Positions 48,306 through 56,917 of a stretch of DNA of 64,000 nucleotides are shown here, piece by piece; within the stretch, counting starts at the first letter, position 1, and each line of letters starts with the position of its first letter. The stretch comes from an uncultured Myxococcales bacterium. Its GTDB lineage: Bacteria > Myxococcota_A > UBA9042 > DTJE01. The stretch is from contig CAIOFV010000031.1 of assembly GCA_903857665.1 (NCBI GenBank), positions 1 through 64,000 on the forward strand, given 5' to 3'. Under the pieces are notes generated by a model. That model had not been told where the DNA came from and did not search any database. It saw only the letters and a list, made by a program, of their open reading frames with translations. The position numbers were made by a program, and so were the translations under genes.

Positions 48306-49634
48306 GTGACTCGTCGTGGCGTGCTCCTGTTCCCGCTGGCCGTGCTCCTCGGGTCCCTGGCCCCGGGCTGCGACTCGTCCTCGGGAACCTCGGATGCGAT
48401 CGACGTGCCGTCGGATGTTCCCGCCGACGTTCCCACCGACGTTGCCAGCGACGTACCGGCCGACGTCCCCGAGCCCGCCGGCCGCGACGGCCTGATGGGC
48501 TGGCACACGCTGGGCCCCGAGTTCCTGGACGGCAGCTCCTACGACGGCATGTCCTTCGAGTGGGACTACTTCATGATCCACGACGAGAAGGCCGGCTTCA
48601 CGGGCAGCATCGGCTACCTGATCGCGAACCCCCGCCGGCTGGACGACCTGTTCGGCAACCAGGTCCCGAAGGGCGCCAACGTGGCGGTGGCCGGGCGCTG
48701 GCCGGACGGGAAGATCTCGTCCGAGTACGTGAACTTCGGGTACGAAGGCTTCCAGGCGGGGAACACGACCCGGTCGCTGTCGGCCGGCCCGCTGACCTCA
48801 GGCGCCTTCGCCCGCATGACGCCCGACCCGGCGACCAACCGCCTGCGCCTGGAGGGCCAGACCGACAAGGCCTCGTGGGACCTGACCGTCTGGCAGGGCT
48901 GGCCCGCGCTGTCGGTCAACGACGCGCAGTTCGTGCCGGTCCGCGACGCGACGCTGGGCGCGCTGTCGCCCGCGGACGAGAACTGGAACGTGAACATGGT
49001 GTGGCCGTACACCCGCATCACCGGCACCCTGACGAACCTGGCGACGGGCACCGCGCTGACCATCGACGGCCACGGCTACCGCGAGAACTCGTGGGGGCGC
49101 TGGGCATTCAACCTGGGCGGCTGGGACTTCGCGGTGGTGGGCGACAAGGCGGCGGGCGTGATGTGGGCGTGGCAGACGTACCACTTCAACTCGACGATCC
49201 TGGACTACCTGGACCTGGCCGTCCAGCGCGACGGGGTGCTGGACTTCCAGACCTTCCGGGCTGCGGACGGGCAGTTGGGATGGCGGCACGACGGGTGGCG
49301 CTGGGACGCCACGGCAACCCAATGCGTGCCCCGGGATGCCGTCGTGATCGCGCAGAACGCGAAGTACCGCGTCGAGGCCCAGGTGACGGTGGGCGACAAC
49401 TCGGCGCCGATGCTGTCCGACGCCACCGACGCGACGAAGGCCTACGTGATCTTCATCCTGTTCCCGACGGTGTCGGGCACGGTCACGGACCGGGCCACCG
49501 GCGACGTGGTCGCAACCTTCAGCGGCCAGGGCGGCGGCGAGTTCGCGACCGCGCGATCGGACGCCCCGGTCAAGACCGAGGCCGAGTGCGCGTCCTGGGG
49601 CACGGAAACCTATTCCTCGCCGATGCCGCAGTGA
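48306..49634 (+). CDS. CrtC/AttH-like lipoprotein
   Basis: 442 aa. A signal peptide with lipobox LAPGC (Cys22) is followed by an Asp/Val/Pro linker of repeating DVPxDV units (about residues 31-57). The remainder, with SFEWDYFMIHDEKAG (about 79-93) and GYRENSWGRWAF, follows the same two-barrel lipocalin-like layout as the cytoplasmic 20370-21419 protein, so both belong to the CrtC/AttH/tocopherol-cyclase-like group. As a surface or periplasmic lipoprotein it probably binds or modifies a hydrophobic molecule. The start is GTG 48306 with GGAGGG 4 bp upstream. It stands alone between the GH35 gene and the convergent PilZ gene (30 bp between stops). Confidence 0.65.
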   Translation: MTRRGVLLFPLAVLLGSLAPGCDSSSGTSDAIDVPSDVPADVPTDVASDVPADVPEPAGRDGLMGWHTLGPEFLDGSSYDGMSFEWDYFMIHDEKAGFTGSIGYLIANPRRLDDLFGNQVPKGANVAVAGRWPDGKISSEYVNFGYEGFQAGNTTRSLSAGPLTSGAFARMTPDPATNRLRLEGQTDKASWDLTVWQGWPALSVNDAQFVPVRDATLGALSPADENWNVNMVWPYTRITGTLTNLATGTALTIDGHGYRENSWGRWAFNLGGWDFAVVGDKAAGVMWAWQTYHFNSTILDYLDLAVQRDGVLDFQTFRAADGQLGWRHDGWRWDATATQCVPRDAVVIAQNAKYRVEAQVTVGDNSAPMLSDATDATKAYVIFILFPTVSGTVTDRATGDVVATFSGQGGGEFATARSDAPVKTEAECASWGTETYSSPMPQ

Positions 49635-49664
49635 TTCGAATCTCTTCCCGCGCTTCTTGCCGGT

Positions 49665-50525
49665 TCAGTCGCGGGCCAGGCTGCGGAAGTGGTGGCGTTT
49701 CAGGAAGCGCTGCCAGGCACCGGGGTCGGCCCCTTCATCGAGGGAATCGACCCTGAGGAGCAGCCCGGTTTCGGGATCCTTCGGCTGGACCCGCACCTCG
49801 GTGATGCTGCAGGTCGCTGTCACGCTCGCCGCGGATCCGTCGGCAGAGGTCGCGATGACGATCCGGATCGGGATCGACAGGTCCAGCGGGGCGATGCGCG
49901 TTTCGATGAACATGGCCGCGACCCCGATCCGCCGGATGTGCACGGGCAGGGTGAACCCTTCGAACACGGCGGACGCGAGGAGGTCGATCGGGAACACGAC
50001 CCGCTGGATCTGGATCTGCGACGTGATGGCCCCCGGGTTGGGAGCCGGTCGCGCAGACGCGGGGATGACCGGCGGCGCGGGGGGGGGCGCATCGTCACTT
50101 TCGGCCGGTCGCCCGGTGCCGAACGAGTATACGTGGCGGGCGAAGTCCTTGCCGGCCACGGCCTTCTGACTCAGCGTCGGCGATCGGATCTCGAAGACCT
50201 GGTCCAGGAACTGCACCAGCGCCTCGGAGCCGCCGATCGAAACGGCCTTCTCCCACTGCAGCCCAAGGCCGATGACCGGGGCATCCTGCTTCCGCATGAC
50301 ACGGGCGAACAGGTACACGATCCGGCTCAGGTCCCCGAAGCCCTTCACCACCAGCCCGACGATCGTCCCGACCGCGACCTCGACGCGACCGTCGGTTCGC
50401 AGGAACATCCCCCCGGCGCTGAGATCCTCGCTGCACGCGTCGAAGCGGTTGCCGTCGATGTAGCAGAAGACGTCCTGCCGGGAAACCCGTCGCGGATGCT
50501 GTCTGCGCTCACTTCCGTCGGACAT
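49665..50525 (-). CDS. PilZ-domain protein, probably two PilZ domains
   Basis: 286 aa, soluble. Residues 5-100 contain ERRQHPRRVSRQDVFC and EDLSAGGMFLRT, matching the PilZ c-di-GMP-binding RxxxR and (D/N)xSxxG motifs. A Pro/Ala linker (about 125-150) leads to a second similar beta domain (QRVVFPIDLLASAVFEGFTLPVHIRRIG...AAMFIE, quoted in part). That one lacks the full motif and is probably degenerate. It is the last gene of the long minus-strand polysaccharide series, 58 bp after the SpoIIE phosphatase gene. In such settings PilZ proteins act as c-di-GMP-dependent switches of polysaccharide synthesis or motility. The ATG at 50525 has GAGG upstream. Confidence 0.75.
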   Translation of the reverse strand: MSDGSERRQHPRRVSRQDVFCYIDGNRFDACSEDLSAGGMFLRTDGRVEVAVGTIVGLVVKGFGDLSRIVYLFARVMRKQDAPVIGLGLQWEKAVSIGGSEALVQFLDQVFEIRSPTLSQKAVAGKDFARHVYSFGTGRPAESDDAPPPAPPVIPASARPAPNPGAITSQIQIQRVVFPIDLLASAVFEGFTLPVHIRRIGVAAMFIETRIAPLDLSIPIRIVIATSADGSAASVTATCSITEVRVQPKDPETGLLLRVDSLDEGADPGAWQRFLKRHHFRSLARD

Positions 50526-50583
50526 TCGCACCTCGCTTCCCGCGGCCGAATCATACGTCCCGGCCTTCGGGGGGTCAAAGTCG

Positions 50584-52353
50584 TCAAGGCAGGTTCGGGC
50601 TGCCTCGATCCGTGCGGAACTTCGACAGCCGGACCACCGTCCTGCCCGTCCCATCGCGGGTATACCGAACCTCGTCCATCGCCTGTTCGATGATGAACAG
50701 CCCGAAGCCGCTTTCGCGGGATCCGTCCAGGGAAGGGGGCACGACCATGTCCGGATCGAGGGGGATGCCATTGTGGATCAACTGCAGCCGCAGTCGGTCG
50801 GGGTGGAAGTCCGCCCTCACCTGGAGCGTGCCGTCGGGTTGCCCACGGAACGCATGCCGGATCACGTTGCTGGCCGCCTCCGTCACGGCCAGGAGGACCT
50901 CGTCCAGCGCGTCCTCGTCAAGCGGGGAGGGCGTGCCGGACGATTCCACGAAGGTGCGGAGGAAGGCCCTCAGGTCCACCAGGGCGTCCAGTTGGCTGCG
51001 TACCTCGAACGCCGTCGAACGCAGGACCGGGCCCGGGTCGTCGTCGATGCGGACCACCAGGCACGTGAGGTCGTCGGACACGATCTCCGAGCCGGCGAAA
51101 CGGGTCACGGCCTCCTCGATGGCGCCCAGGAGGTGCTGGGGATACCGGTGGCCCTCCCGCTGCACGATTTCGATCAGCCGTTCCTCCCCGAACAGGGTGT
51201 CGTCCAGGCCGCGGGCCTCGGTGACCCCGTCGGAATAGAACACGAAGACGTCGCCCGGTTCGCATGCGACGGTCTGTTCCTCGTAGACCTCGTCCGGCAG
51301 GACGCCCAGGGGCACGTTGTCCCCTTCCAGCATCCGGACTTCGCCGGTGCGTGCGACACGATGGAGGGGGCGCATGTGGCCGGCGTTGACGTACCGCAGT
51401 TTCCGGCCGTCCTGGTCGAACAGGGCCAGGATCACCGTCGCGAACGATTCCAGGCGGATGAATTGCGGCGTCAGGCTCCGGTGGACGCGGTTGACGATTT
51501 CCCGGGGGGACGGCGTCAGGCTCCGATGCGCACGGGTGACGATTTCCAGAGGGGACAGCGGCAGGCTTCCGGTCACCTGCGACAGCAGCGCCGCTTTCGC
51601 CCGCAGGAACTGGTTCTTGGTGGCGGCCCCGAGCAGCGCGGCCGGGACGCCCTTTCCCATCACGTCGCCGACCAGGATCTCGAGCGCGCTGGGCGTGACC
51701 TCGAAGTCTGAAAAATCCCCGTCGATCTGCTGGGACGGGATCGACAGGATGGCGACCTGGGCGTCCGGGAAGGTCTTCACCGGCTGGCCGACCAGCAGCG
51801 TCCGCTGGATCCGCCCCCCGATCTCGTGGATGCGGTCGATGGCCGACCGGTACCGCTCCTCGCTGGCGCGCAATTCCTCCTCGGCTCGACGCCGCTCGTC
51901 CACCTCGGTTTCCAGCATGGCGGACATCAAGGTTTCGAACTGGGCCTCGTCGCGGAAATGCCGGGCGCTGCTACGGGCCTCGGTGACGTCCACGGCGGTC
52001 GCCACGAACCCGGCCTGGCCCTGGGCCAGCGGACGGATGTCCAGGTCCAGGACGCAGGACGAACCGTCCATGCGACGGCAGGTGGTGACGCCCGTGTATG
52101 CCTCGCCCGCGGCCAGTCTCGCCTGGGCCTCCGCAAGGGCGTCGGACGCCACCAGCCCGCTCGACAGCGCGTGGATGAACGACTGGCCCAGGAGGCTCCG
52201 CAGGGGGCTTCCGGTGATCTCGACCAGGCCTTCGTTGGCCCACTGGATGATCCCGGAGGCGTCCAGGCGGGCCATGGCATAGCGGGAATGGTGGATCATC
52301 AGGCGCATGCAGGAGTCGGTCGCGGGAATCTCGGGCTTGTCGTCCGCCATCAT
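50584..52353 (-). CDS. PAS - SpoIIE phosphatase - HATPase protein (partner-switching regulator)
   Basis: 589 aa. Order: PAS domain (about 15-130, ARLDASGIIQWANEGLVEITG), coiled-coil (about 140-190), PP2C-type SpoIIE domain (about 200-430) with metal-binding Asp in DGDFSDF, VGDVMGKG, YSDGVTEARG and SDDLTCLVV, and a C-terminal HATPase_c (about 450-585) with TEAASNVIRHA and ESGFGLFII. SpoIIE dephosphorylates STAS anti-anti-sigma factors; the RsbW-like HATPase can phosphorylate them, so both activities may sit in one protein. Residues about 280-310 hold a 15-residue tandem duplication. The start ATG overlaps the metallophosphoesterase stop. A STAS gene (63789) diverges from the same locus and is a candidate partner. 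Confidence 0.85.
   Translation of the reverse strand: MMADDKPEIPATDSCMRLMIHHSRYAMARLDASGIIQWANEGLVEITGSPLRSLLGQSFIHALSSGLVASDALAEAQARLAAGEAYTGVTTCRRMDGSSCVLDLDIRPLAQGQAGFVATAVDVTEARSSARHFRDEAQFETLMSAMLETEVDERRRAEEELRASEERYRSAIDRIHEIGGRIQRTLLVGQPVKTFPDAQVAILSIPSQQIDGDFSDFEVTPSALEILVGDVMGKGVPAALLGAATKNQFLRAKAALLSQVTGSLPLSPLEIVTRAHRSLTPSPREIVNRVHRSLTPQFIRLESFATVILALFDQDGRKLRYVNAGHMRPLHRVARTGEVRMLEGDNVPLGVLPDEVYEEQTVACEPGDVFVFYSDGVTEARGLDDTLFGEERLIEIVQREGHRYPQHLLGAIEEAVTRFAGSEIVSDDLTCLVVRIDDDPGPVLRSTAFEVRSQLDALVDLRAFLRTFVESSGTPSPLDEDALDEVLLAVTEAASNVIRHAFRGQPDGTLQVRADFHPDRLRLQLIHNGIPLDPDMVVPPSLDGSRESGFGLFIIEQAMDEVRYTRDGTGRTVVRLSKFRTDRGSPNLP
51468..51557 (-). repeat. 45-bp direct tandem duplication inside the SpoIIE domain
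   Basis: The sequence starting GCGTCAGGCTCCG at 51468 recurs at 51513, a period of exactly 45 bp with a few mismatches. It encodes two copies of SPxEIVxRxHRSLTP. The reading frame is kept. Confidence 0.85.
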
Positions 52354-53276
52354 GCCGGCCTCCGTTCCCCAGGATCCTGGGCCAGTTGCAACAGGACGAC
52401 CTCCGGGGGGCAGCCCAATCGCGCCGCCACGCCGGACGATCCGGTTCCCGCGTGCGTGAATCCCCGGACGCCTCGATAGGTCCATGGACCCAGCACCATG
52501 CGCCGGGGGCAGGATGCGTTGGTCCACAGGGGGCCCACGAACGGAAGCCGGAACTGTCCGCCGTGGGTGTGTCCGCAGAGGTAGACATCGACCCCTGCGC
52601 GCCCGGCTTCGCGAAACAGTTCGGGGGAGTGGGCCAGGAGGATCGTGAACGCCCCGGCCGGTCGGCCCGCGAGGGAAGCGGGCAGGTCGTCGGCGCCGTA
52701 GTAGTGCGGATCATCCACGCCGGCCAGCCACAGTGGCGCGTCCGGGCCCCCGATGGTGCCGCCCCGGTTCGACAGGACCTTCACGCCCAGGCCTTCCAGC
52801 GTCGGCACCAGTTCCGCGAAGTCGTGGTTCCCCAGCACCCCGTACACACCCAGCCGTGCCTTCAGGAAAGGGAGCAGCCGTTCCAGGTGATAGGTGGCGT
52901 TGTCGCAGGGGCCATAGATTTCGAAGCGGTAGTCGCCCGTCAAAACGCACAGGTCGGCGTCCACGTCCCGAACCAACTCGACCACGCGTTCCGTCAGGCC
53001 CGGCACCCCGTCCAGATGGAGGTCCGACAGGTGGAGGATCCGGAACCCGTCGAGCGCGTCCGGCAGGCGAGGGCAGGCCAGGCGGACACGGCGCAAGACC
53101 GGGGAGGCCGCCTGGCGCAAGGCCCGCTCGGACAGGCCCAGCAGGTGCAACGCCCGATCGACCAGCGGCGGCAGGAAGTGCAGGTTTTCGAAGTGGAACC
53201 CGCCGCGACCCTGCGAGAGCCAGGCGAGACGCTGGTCCAGTTCGCGCGCGCGCCGTCTTCGGACCGGGTCCGTCAC
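52350..53276 (-). CDS. Calcineurin-like metallophosphoesterase (YkuE/LpxG-like)
   Basis: 308 aa. All five metal-ligand motifs are present: LHLSDLHLDG (about residues 80-89), VLTGDY, VLGNHDFAE, LLAHSP and LCGHTHGGQFRLP. The N-terminal 60 residues are basic and partly hydrophobic, suggesting membrane association like the YaeI/YkuE and LpxG lipid-phosphate hydrolases. Its gene begins with GTG 53276, 1 bp after the stop of the nucleotidyltransferase-like gene, and ends overlapping the SpoIIE start (ATGA), so it is part of the polysaccharide series. It may recycle a lipid carrier or regulate nucleotides; substrate unknown. Confidence 0.82.
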   Translation of the reverse strand: MTDPVRRRRARELDQRLAWLSQGRGGFHFENLHFLPPLVDRALHLLGLSERALRQAASPVLRRVRLACPRLPDALDGFRILHLSDLHLDGVPGLTERVVELVRDVDADLCVLTGDYRFEIYGPCDNATYHLERLLPFLKARLGVYGVLGNHDFAELVPTLEGLGVKVLSNRGGTIGGPDAPLWLAGVDDPHYYGADDLPASLAGRPAGAFTILLAHSPELFREAGRAGVDVYLCGHTHGGQFRLPFVGPLWTNASCPRRMVLGPWTYRGVRGFTHAGTGSSGVAARLGCPPEVVLLQLAQDPGERRPA

Positions 53277-53277
53277 G

Positions 53278-54771
53278 TCAGTCTGCCTCTCCTGCGGGGT
53301 CCAGGGCGCCGACCGGGGGCGGCGTCAGGCCCAGCAGCCGGGCCGCGTAGGCCAGCAGGATCATGGCATCCCGGGACGGGGAGCGAGTGGCCGCATACAC
53401 GGCTTCGGCCGCGAAACGTTCGTCCTCGGTCGGCGGCTCCTGGTACAGGACGTCGGCCTCGGTCACCAGGCCGGCCGGCGCGCTGAGGGCCACGTCGCGC
53501 CAGCCCTCGGGCAGGCCTTCGATCTCTTCGGGGGTGCGGGCCGGGACACCGACAAGGCGCATCTCGCCGCGGGCCACGTGCCACAGGCCCGGCAGCACGC
53601 GGCCGACCAGGTCCGCGAGGCCCGGTTCGGCCCGGGCGCCTTCGGGCTTCCGGAGGATCGTCGGGAAGGTGTTCCATCGATCAGGCATCCGTTCGGCGGG
53701 CTGGCGCAGCAATCGACGCGGCTCGCCATCCCTCCGCGCCCGCACCAGCCCGGCGATCGCCACGGGCCAGGTGGCGGCCAGCGCCAGTCCCGCCAGGGCT
53801 CGGTTCGCCCATTCCTCGGCGGTCCTGGCGGGTCCCGTGTCCTCGACCTTGCCGACCAGGAACGCGTCCGCCACGTCGATGACGGTATCCAGCGGCACGC
53901 TGTAGACCCGGTTCATGTCGACGATCGCGTCGGACACCTCCAGCCCCTGGCCCAGGTAGGCGCCGGGCTGGATCAGCGAGCTTTCGACCACGCACGAGCG
54001 GTCGAGGATGCACACGCGCCCGACGACGGCCCGCGGACCGACGCGAACGCCCGCTTCGACCCGGCAATCCTCGCCGATGTAGACCGGGCGGACGAGCCGC
54101 GCGGAGGGGTCGAGGCTGACGTTGCGCGCCAGCCACACCCCGGGTTCGACCTCGCGTCCCCCGTGCATCAGTCCCTTGAAGCGGCCCTCCAGCACCTGCC
54201 ACTGCGATTCGAGGGCCTCGACGCCGGTGCGCACGCCGACCGGCGTTCCCGTGTCGATGCGACGCATCCGTCCCGAGGGCAGTTCCGACAGGAAGTCGCC
54301 CAGCAGGGATTCGTCCCAGTCGCGCCGGACCTGGCGGCGGACCTGTGCGGGCAACCATGCCCAGCCGTGCCAGTGCCAGGTCCCTTCCCCGGGCGACCCC
54401 CAGAGCACGGCCTCGTTGCTGTCCGCGGCATCGGCAAACCGGGCCGGAGGCAACCGGTCGCCATACCCGAACAGGACCGGGCCGTCCCCCATCGTGGGCA
54501 TGCGCAACTGTCCCAGGGGCCGTTGCGGGTCGCGGACCAGGTGGTACCGGAAGGTCGCACCCCACCGGTTGCCGTCGGCCAGCAGGCGTTCCACGCGATC
54601 CGCCCCGTGGCTCAGCAGGAAGTCGATCTCGAGGATCCCCTGGCCCACCAGGGTTTCGACCACGTGCTGCAGGAACGGCCGATCGATCAGGGGAGTCAGT
54701 TCGGCAGCCGTTCGCGAGGCCAGGGCCTCGGCCCCGACCGGCATTCCCGTTGCCACCACTATGGCTCGCAT
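53278..54771 (-). CDS. Sugar nucleotidyltransferase-like/left-handed beta-helix protein with vestigial PGT domain
   Basis: 497 aa. The first 200 residues have the layout of sugar-phosphate nucleotidyltransferases (MRAIVVATGMP, LTPLIDRPFLQHVVE), but the usual GxGTRLxPLT loop is replaced by an unrelated sequence, so catalysis is doubtful. Residues about 210-310 form a hexapeptide beta-helix (VEPGVWLARNVSLD, RLVRPVYIGEDCRVEAGVRVG). The end (about 320-450) resembles a monotopic phosphoglycosyl transferase, with VLPGLWHVARGEMRLVGVP where active members have [21 protein letters not shown]; the catalytic Asp-Glu pair is gone. It overlaps the preceding PGT-WecG gene by 13 bp. Probably a regulatory or scaffold member of the glycan assembly line. 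Confidence 0.6.
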   Translation of the reverse strand: MRAIVVATGMPVGAEALASRTAAELTPLIDRPFLQHVVETLVGQGILEIDFLLSHGADRVERLLADGNRWGATFRYHLVRDPQRPLGQLRMPTMGDGPVLFGYGDRLPPARFADAADSNEAVLWGSPGEGTWHWHGWAWLPAQVRRQVRRDWDESLLGDFLSELPSGRMRRIDTGTPVGVRTGVEALESQWQVLEGRFKGLMHGGREVEPGVWLARNVSLDPSARLVRPVYIGEDCRVEAGVRVGPRAVVGRVCILDRSCVVESSLIQPGAYLGQGLEVSDAIVDMNRVYSVPLDTVIDVADAFLVGKVEDTGPARTAEEWANRALAGLALAATWPVAIAGLVRARRDGEPRRLLRQPAERMPDRWNTFPTILRKPEGARAEPGLADLVGRVLPGLWHVARGEMRLVGVPARTPEEIEGLPEGWRDVALSAPAGLVTEADVLYQEPPTEDERFAAEAVYAATRSPSRDAMILLAYAARLLGLTPPPVGALDPAGEAD

Positions 54772-56162
54772 CGCACCCTCCCTTGCTGTGAGGACCCTTC
54801 ATCGCGCCGGACGCGATCCGACAGGACGCGGGCCAGGAACACGGCGTTCCCGATCCCGTAGCGCTTCCACATGCGACCCGGTTCCTGGGCCAGTCTCCAG
54901 GTCCATTCCAGCCCCGCTTCCCGCATCCACTGCGGGGCGCGCTGGATCCGTCCGGAAAAGAAGTCGAACAGCCCCCCCACGCCGATGGCCACCTTCACGC
55001 CGCATCGCGGCTGGTTGCGCAGGATCCACGTGTCCTGGCGCGGGGCGCCGAACGCCACCAGCAGCAGGTCGGCGCCAGACGCCTTGATCTGGCGACAGAC
55101 CTCGTCCTCCTCCTCGGCGCGGAAATAGCCGTCGCGGGTGCCCCGGACCAGGTCGGGGGCGCCACGGGCCACGATCCATTCCCGGACGCTATCGGCGACG
55201 CCCGGCCGTGCGCCCAGCAGGAAGATCCCGTGGTGCGTGTCCTTGAGGGCATCGACCAGGCGCGGGAAGAGGTCGGTGCCGTTGACGTTCTGCCGGATGG
55301 GCCGCCCCAGCAGGCGTCCGGCCAGCTTCATCCCGATCCCGTCCGCCAGGATGTAGTCCGCCGTACGCAGGGTCTGCTGGTATTGGGCGTCCCTCGCTGC
55401 GAGGTTCACGCAGTCGGCGTTGACGAAGCAGACCCGCGTGGGTTCGGGGGCGTCCAACTGCCGCACCAGTTCCTCGACGGCCTGCGCCATGGTGCGGTTG
55501 TGCACCGGGATCCCCCGGATGGTGATCCTGTCCGGCGTGTCCACGACCTTGCCGCCGTAGAACGCGGTCAGCGCCGACCGAGCCAGCAGGCCCAGGTCGC
55601 CCTTCATGCTGCGGGTTTCGACGTACTCGCGATCGACGTCGAACTCGGGGTCGTAGTCCACGTTGGTCCGGCTGCGGACCCAGAAGGCGTTGAACAGCCC
55701 GGGCCGGACGTCCTGGCGGCGGCGGGACACGACGTCCCCGGGGCGCAGTTCCTGCGGATCTGCCGGGCGCGGCCCGACCATCGACATGTCGCCTCGCAGC
55801 ACGTTCATCAGCGCCGGGAGGCGATCCACCCCGGCTCCCGCCAGCAGCTCGCCGGCCTTCCCGCCGGGCAGTTGCAGCCGCAGTTCGTCAAACGGTTCCC
55901 CGAAGCGCCCGATGCGGCTCCAGCGGCGAATGGGTTGCCGGCCGGATGCCATCGACGCGAGGACCATGGGCAGCCACACCGGCGAGGTGGCGGCGCCGGC
56001 TCCCGCGGCGGCGGCCAGATCGAACAGGCGCTTCGACGCCTCCAGGCCGTCCACCCACGCCAGCCAGAGCCACGACCGCACCAGGTGCCTGGCCTGCGCC
56101 TTCGCGCGCCCCGATCCCGAGAAATCGTGTTCCAGCGCCATCGGTTGCGGGTCAGCGTCCAT
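54759..56162 (-). CDS. Fusion of phosphoglycosyl transferase-like domain and WecG/TagA glycosyltransferase
   Basis: 467 aa. N-terminal half (about 44-215): sugar-transferase fold with [10 protein letters not shown] and [13 protein letters not shown], but the catalytic dyad reads Asp113-Arg114 where the family has Asp-Glu (DELPQ), so this half is probably inactive. C-terminal half (about 225-430): complete GT26 WecG/TagA/CpsF enzyme with [42 protein letters not shown] and [14 protein letters not shown]. The latter transfers a sugar such as N-acetylmannosaminuronate or ManNAc to a lipid-linked acceptor. The ATG at 56162 has AGGAAGG upstream and lies 8 bp after the stop of the PGT gene. Confidence 0.8.
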   Translation of the reverse strand: [467 protein letters not shown]

Positions 56163-56170
56163 CGCCCTTC

Positions 56171-56908
56171 CTAGTACGCACCCTTGCCCAGCAGCACCGC
56201 CGGCACGGTCTGCGCCAGCAGTTTCACGTCCATCCACAGGCTCTGGCTTTCGATGTACTGGACGTCCAGTTTCACCTGCTCCGGGAACGGGATGTCGCCT
56301 CGCCCGCTGACCTGCCAGATGCAGGTCAGGCCGGGGATCGCCTCCAGCCGGCGCCGATCAGCCAGGGAGTAAAGCGCGACCTCCTTGGGGACCGGCGGTC
56401 GCGGGCCGACCAGGCTCATGTCCCCGCGCAGCACGCACCACAACTGGGGAAGTTCGTCGATGCTGGTCTTCCGGATGAGGCGCCCGATCCAGGTGACGCG
56501 GGGGTCCTTCTTCATCTTGAAGGTGCGGGCGTCCGTGTGCTCGGACTGCGCCTGCAGCTTGTCCTTCAGGGCCTCGGCGTTCGTCACCATCGAGCGGAAC
56601 TTCGGGAACGGGAACTCCCGGCCGAACCTCCCGACCCGGGGCTGCCAGAACAGGACCGGTCCCTTGTCCGTCGCCTTGATGGCGAGGGCCACGGCGCCGA
56701 ACAGCGGCCACAGGGTCGCGATGGCCGAGGCCGACAGCGCCACGTCGGCCGCCCGCTTGGCCTTGCGCGCCCCATCGACGGCGACGGTCCACGCGACGCG
56801 CTTGCGCCACAGGCGGGCCTGCTGCGCCCCGGTGCCCCCGTAGCGACGTTCCAGTTCGCGCATCAGTTCGATCCGGGCGCTGGTGCCTTCCTCGGTGGTC
56901 GCATCCAT
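56171..56908 (-). CDS. Bacterial sugar transferase (monotopic phosphoglycosyl transferase)
   Basis: 245 aa. One membrane-reentrant hydrophobic segment (about residues 54-78) is followed by the full catalytic core: [43 protein letters not shown] (catalytic Asp151-Glu152) and [14 protein letters not shown]. It should start polysaccharide repeat-unit synthesis by moving a sugar phosphate onto undecaprenyl phosphate (WbaP/PglC type, small form). A 40-residue helical N-terminal extension precedes the helix. It is the only one of the three consecutive PGT-like proteins with an intact dyad. Gaps to neighbours are 8 and 9 bp. Confidence 0.88.
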   Translation of the reverse strand: [245 protein letters not shown]

Positions 56909-56917
56909 GTCTTCCCC

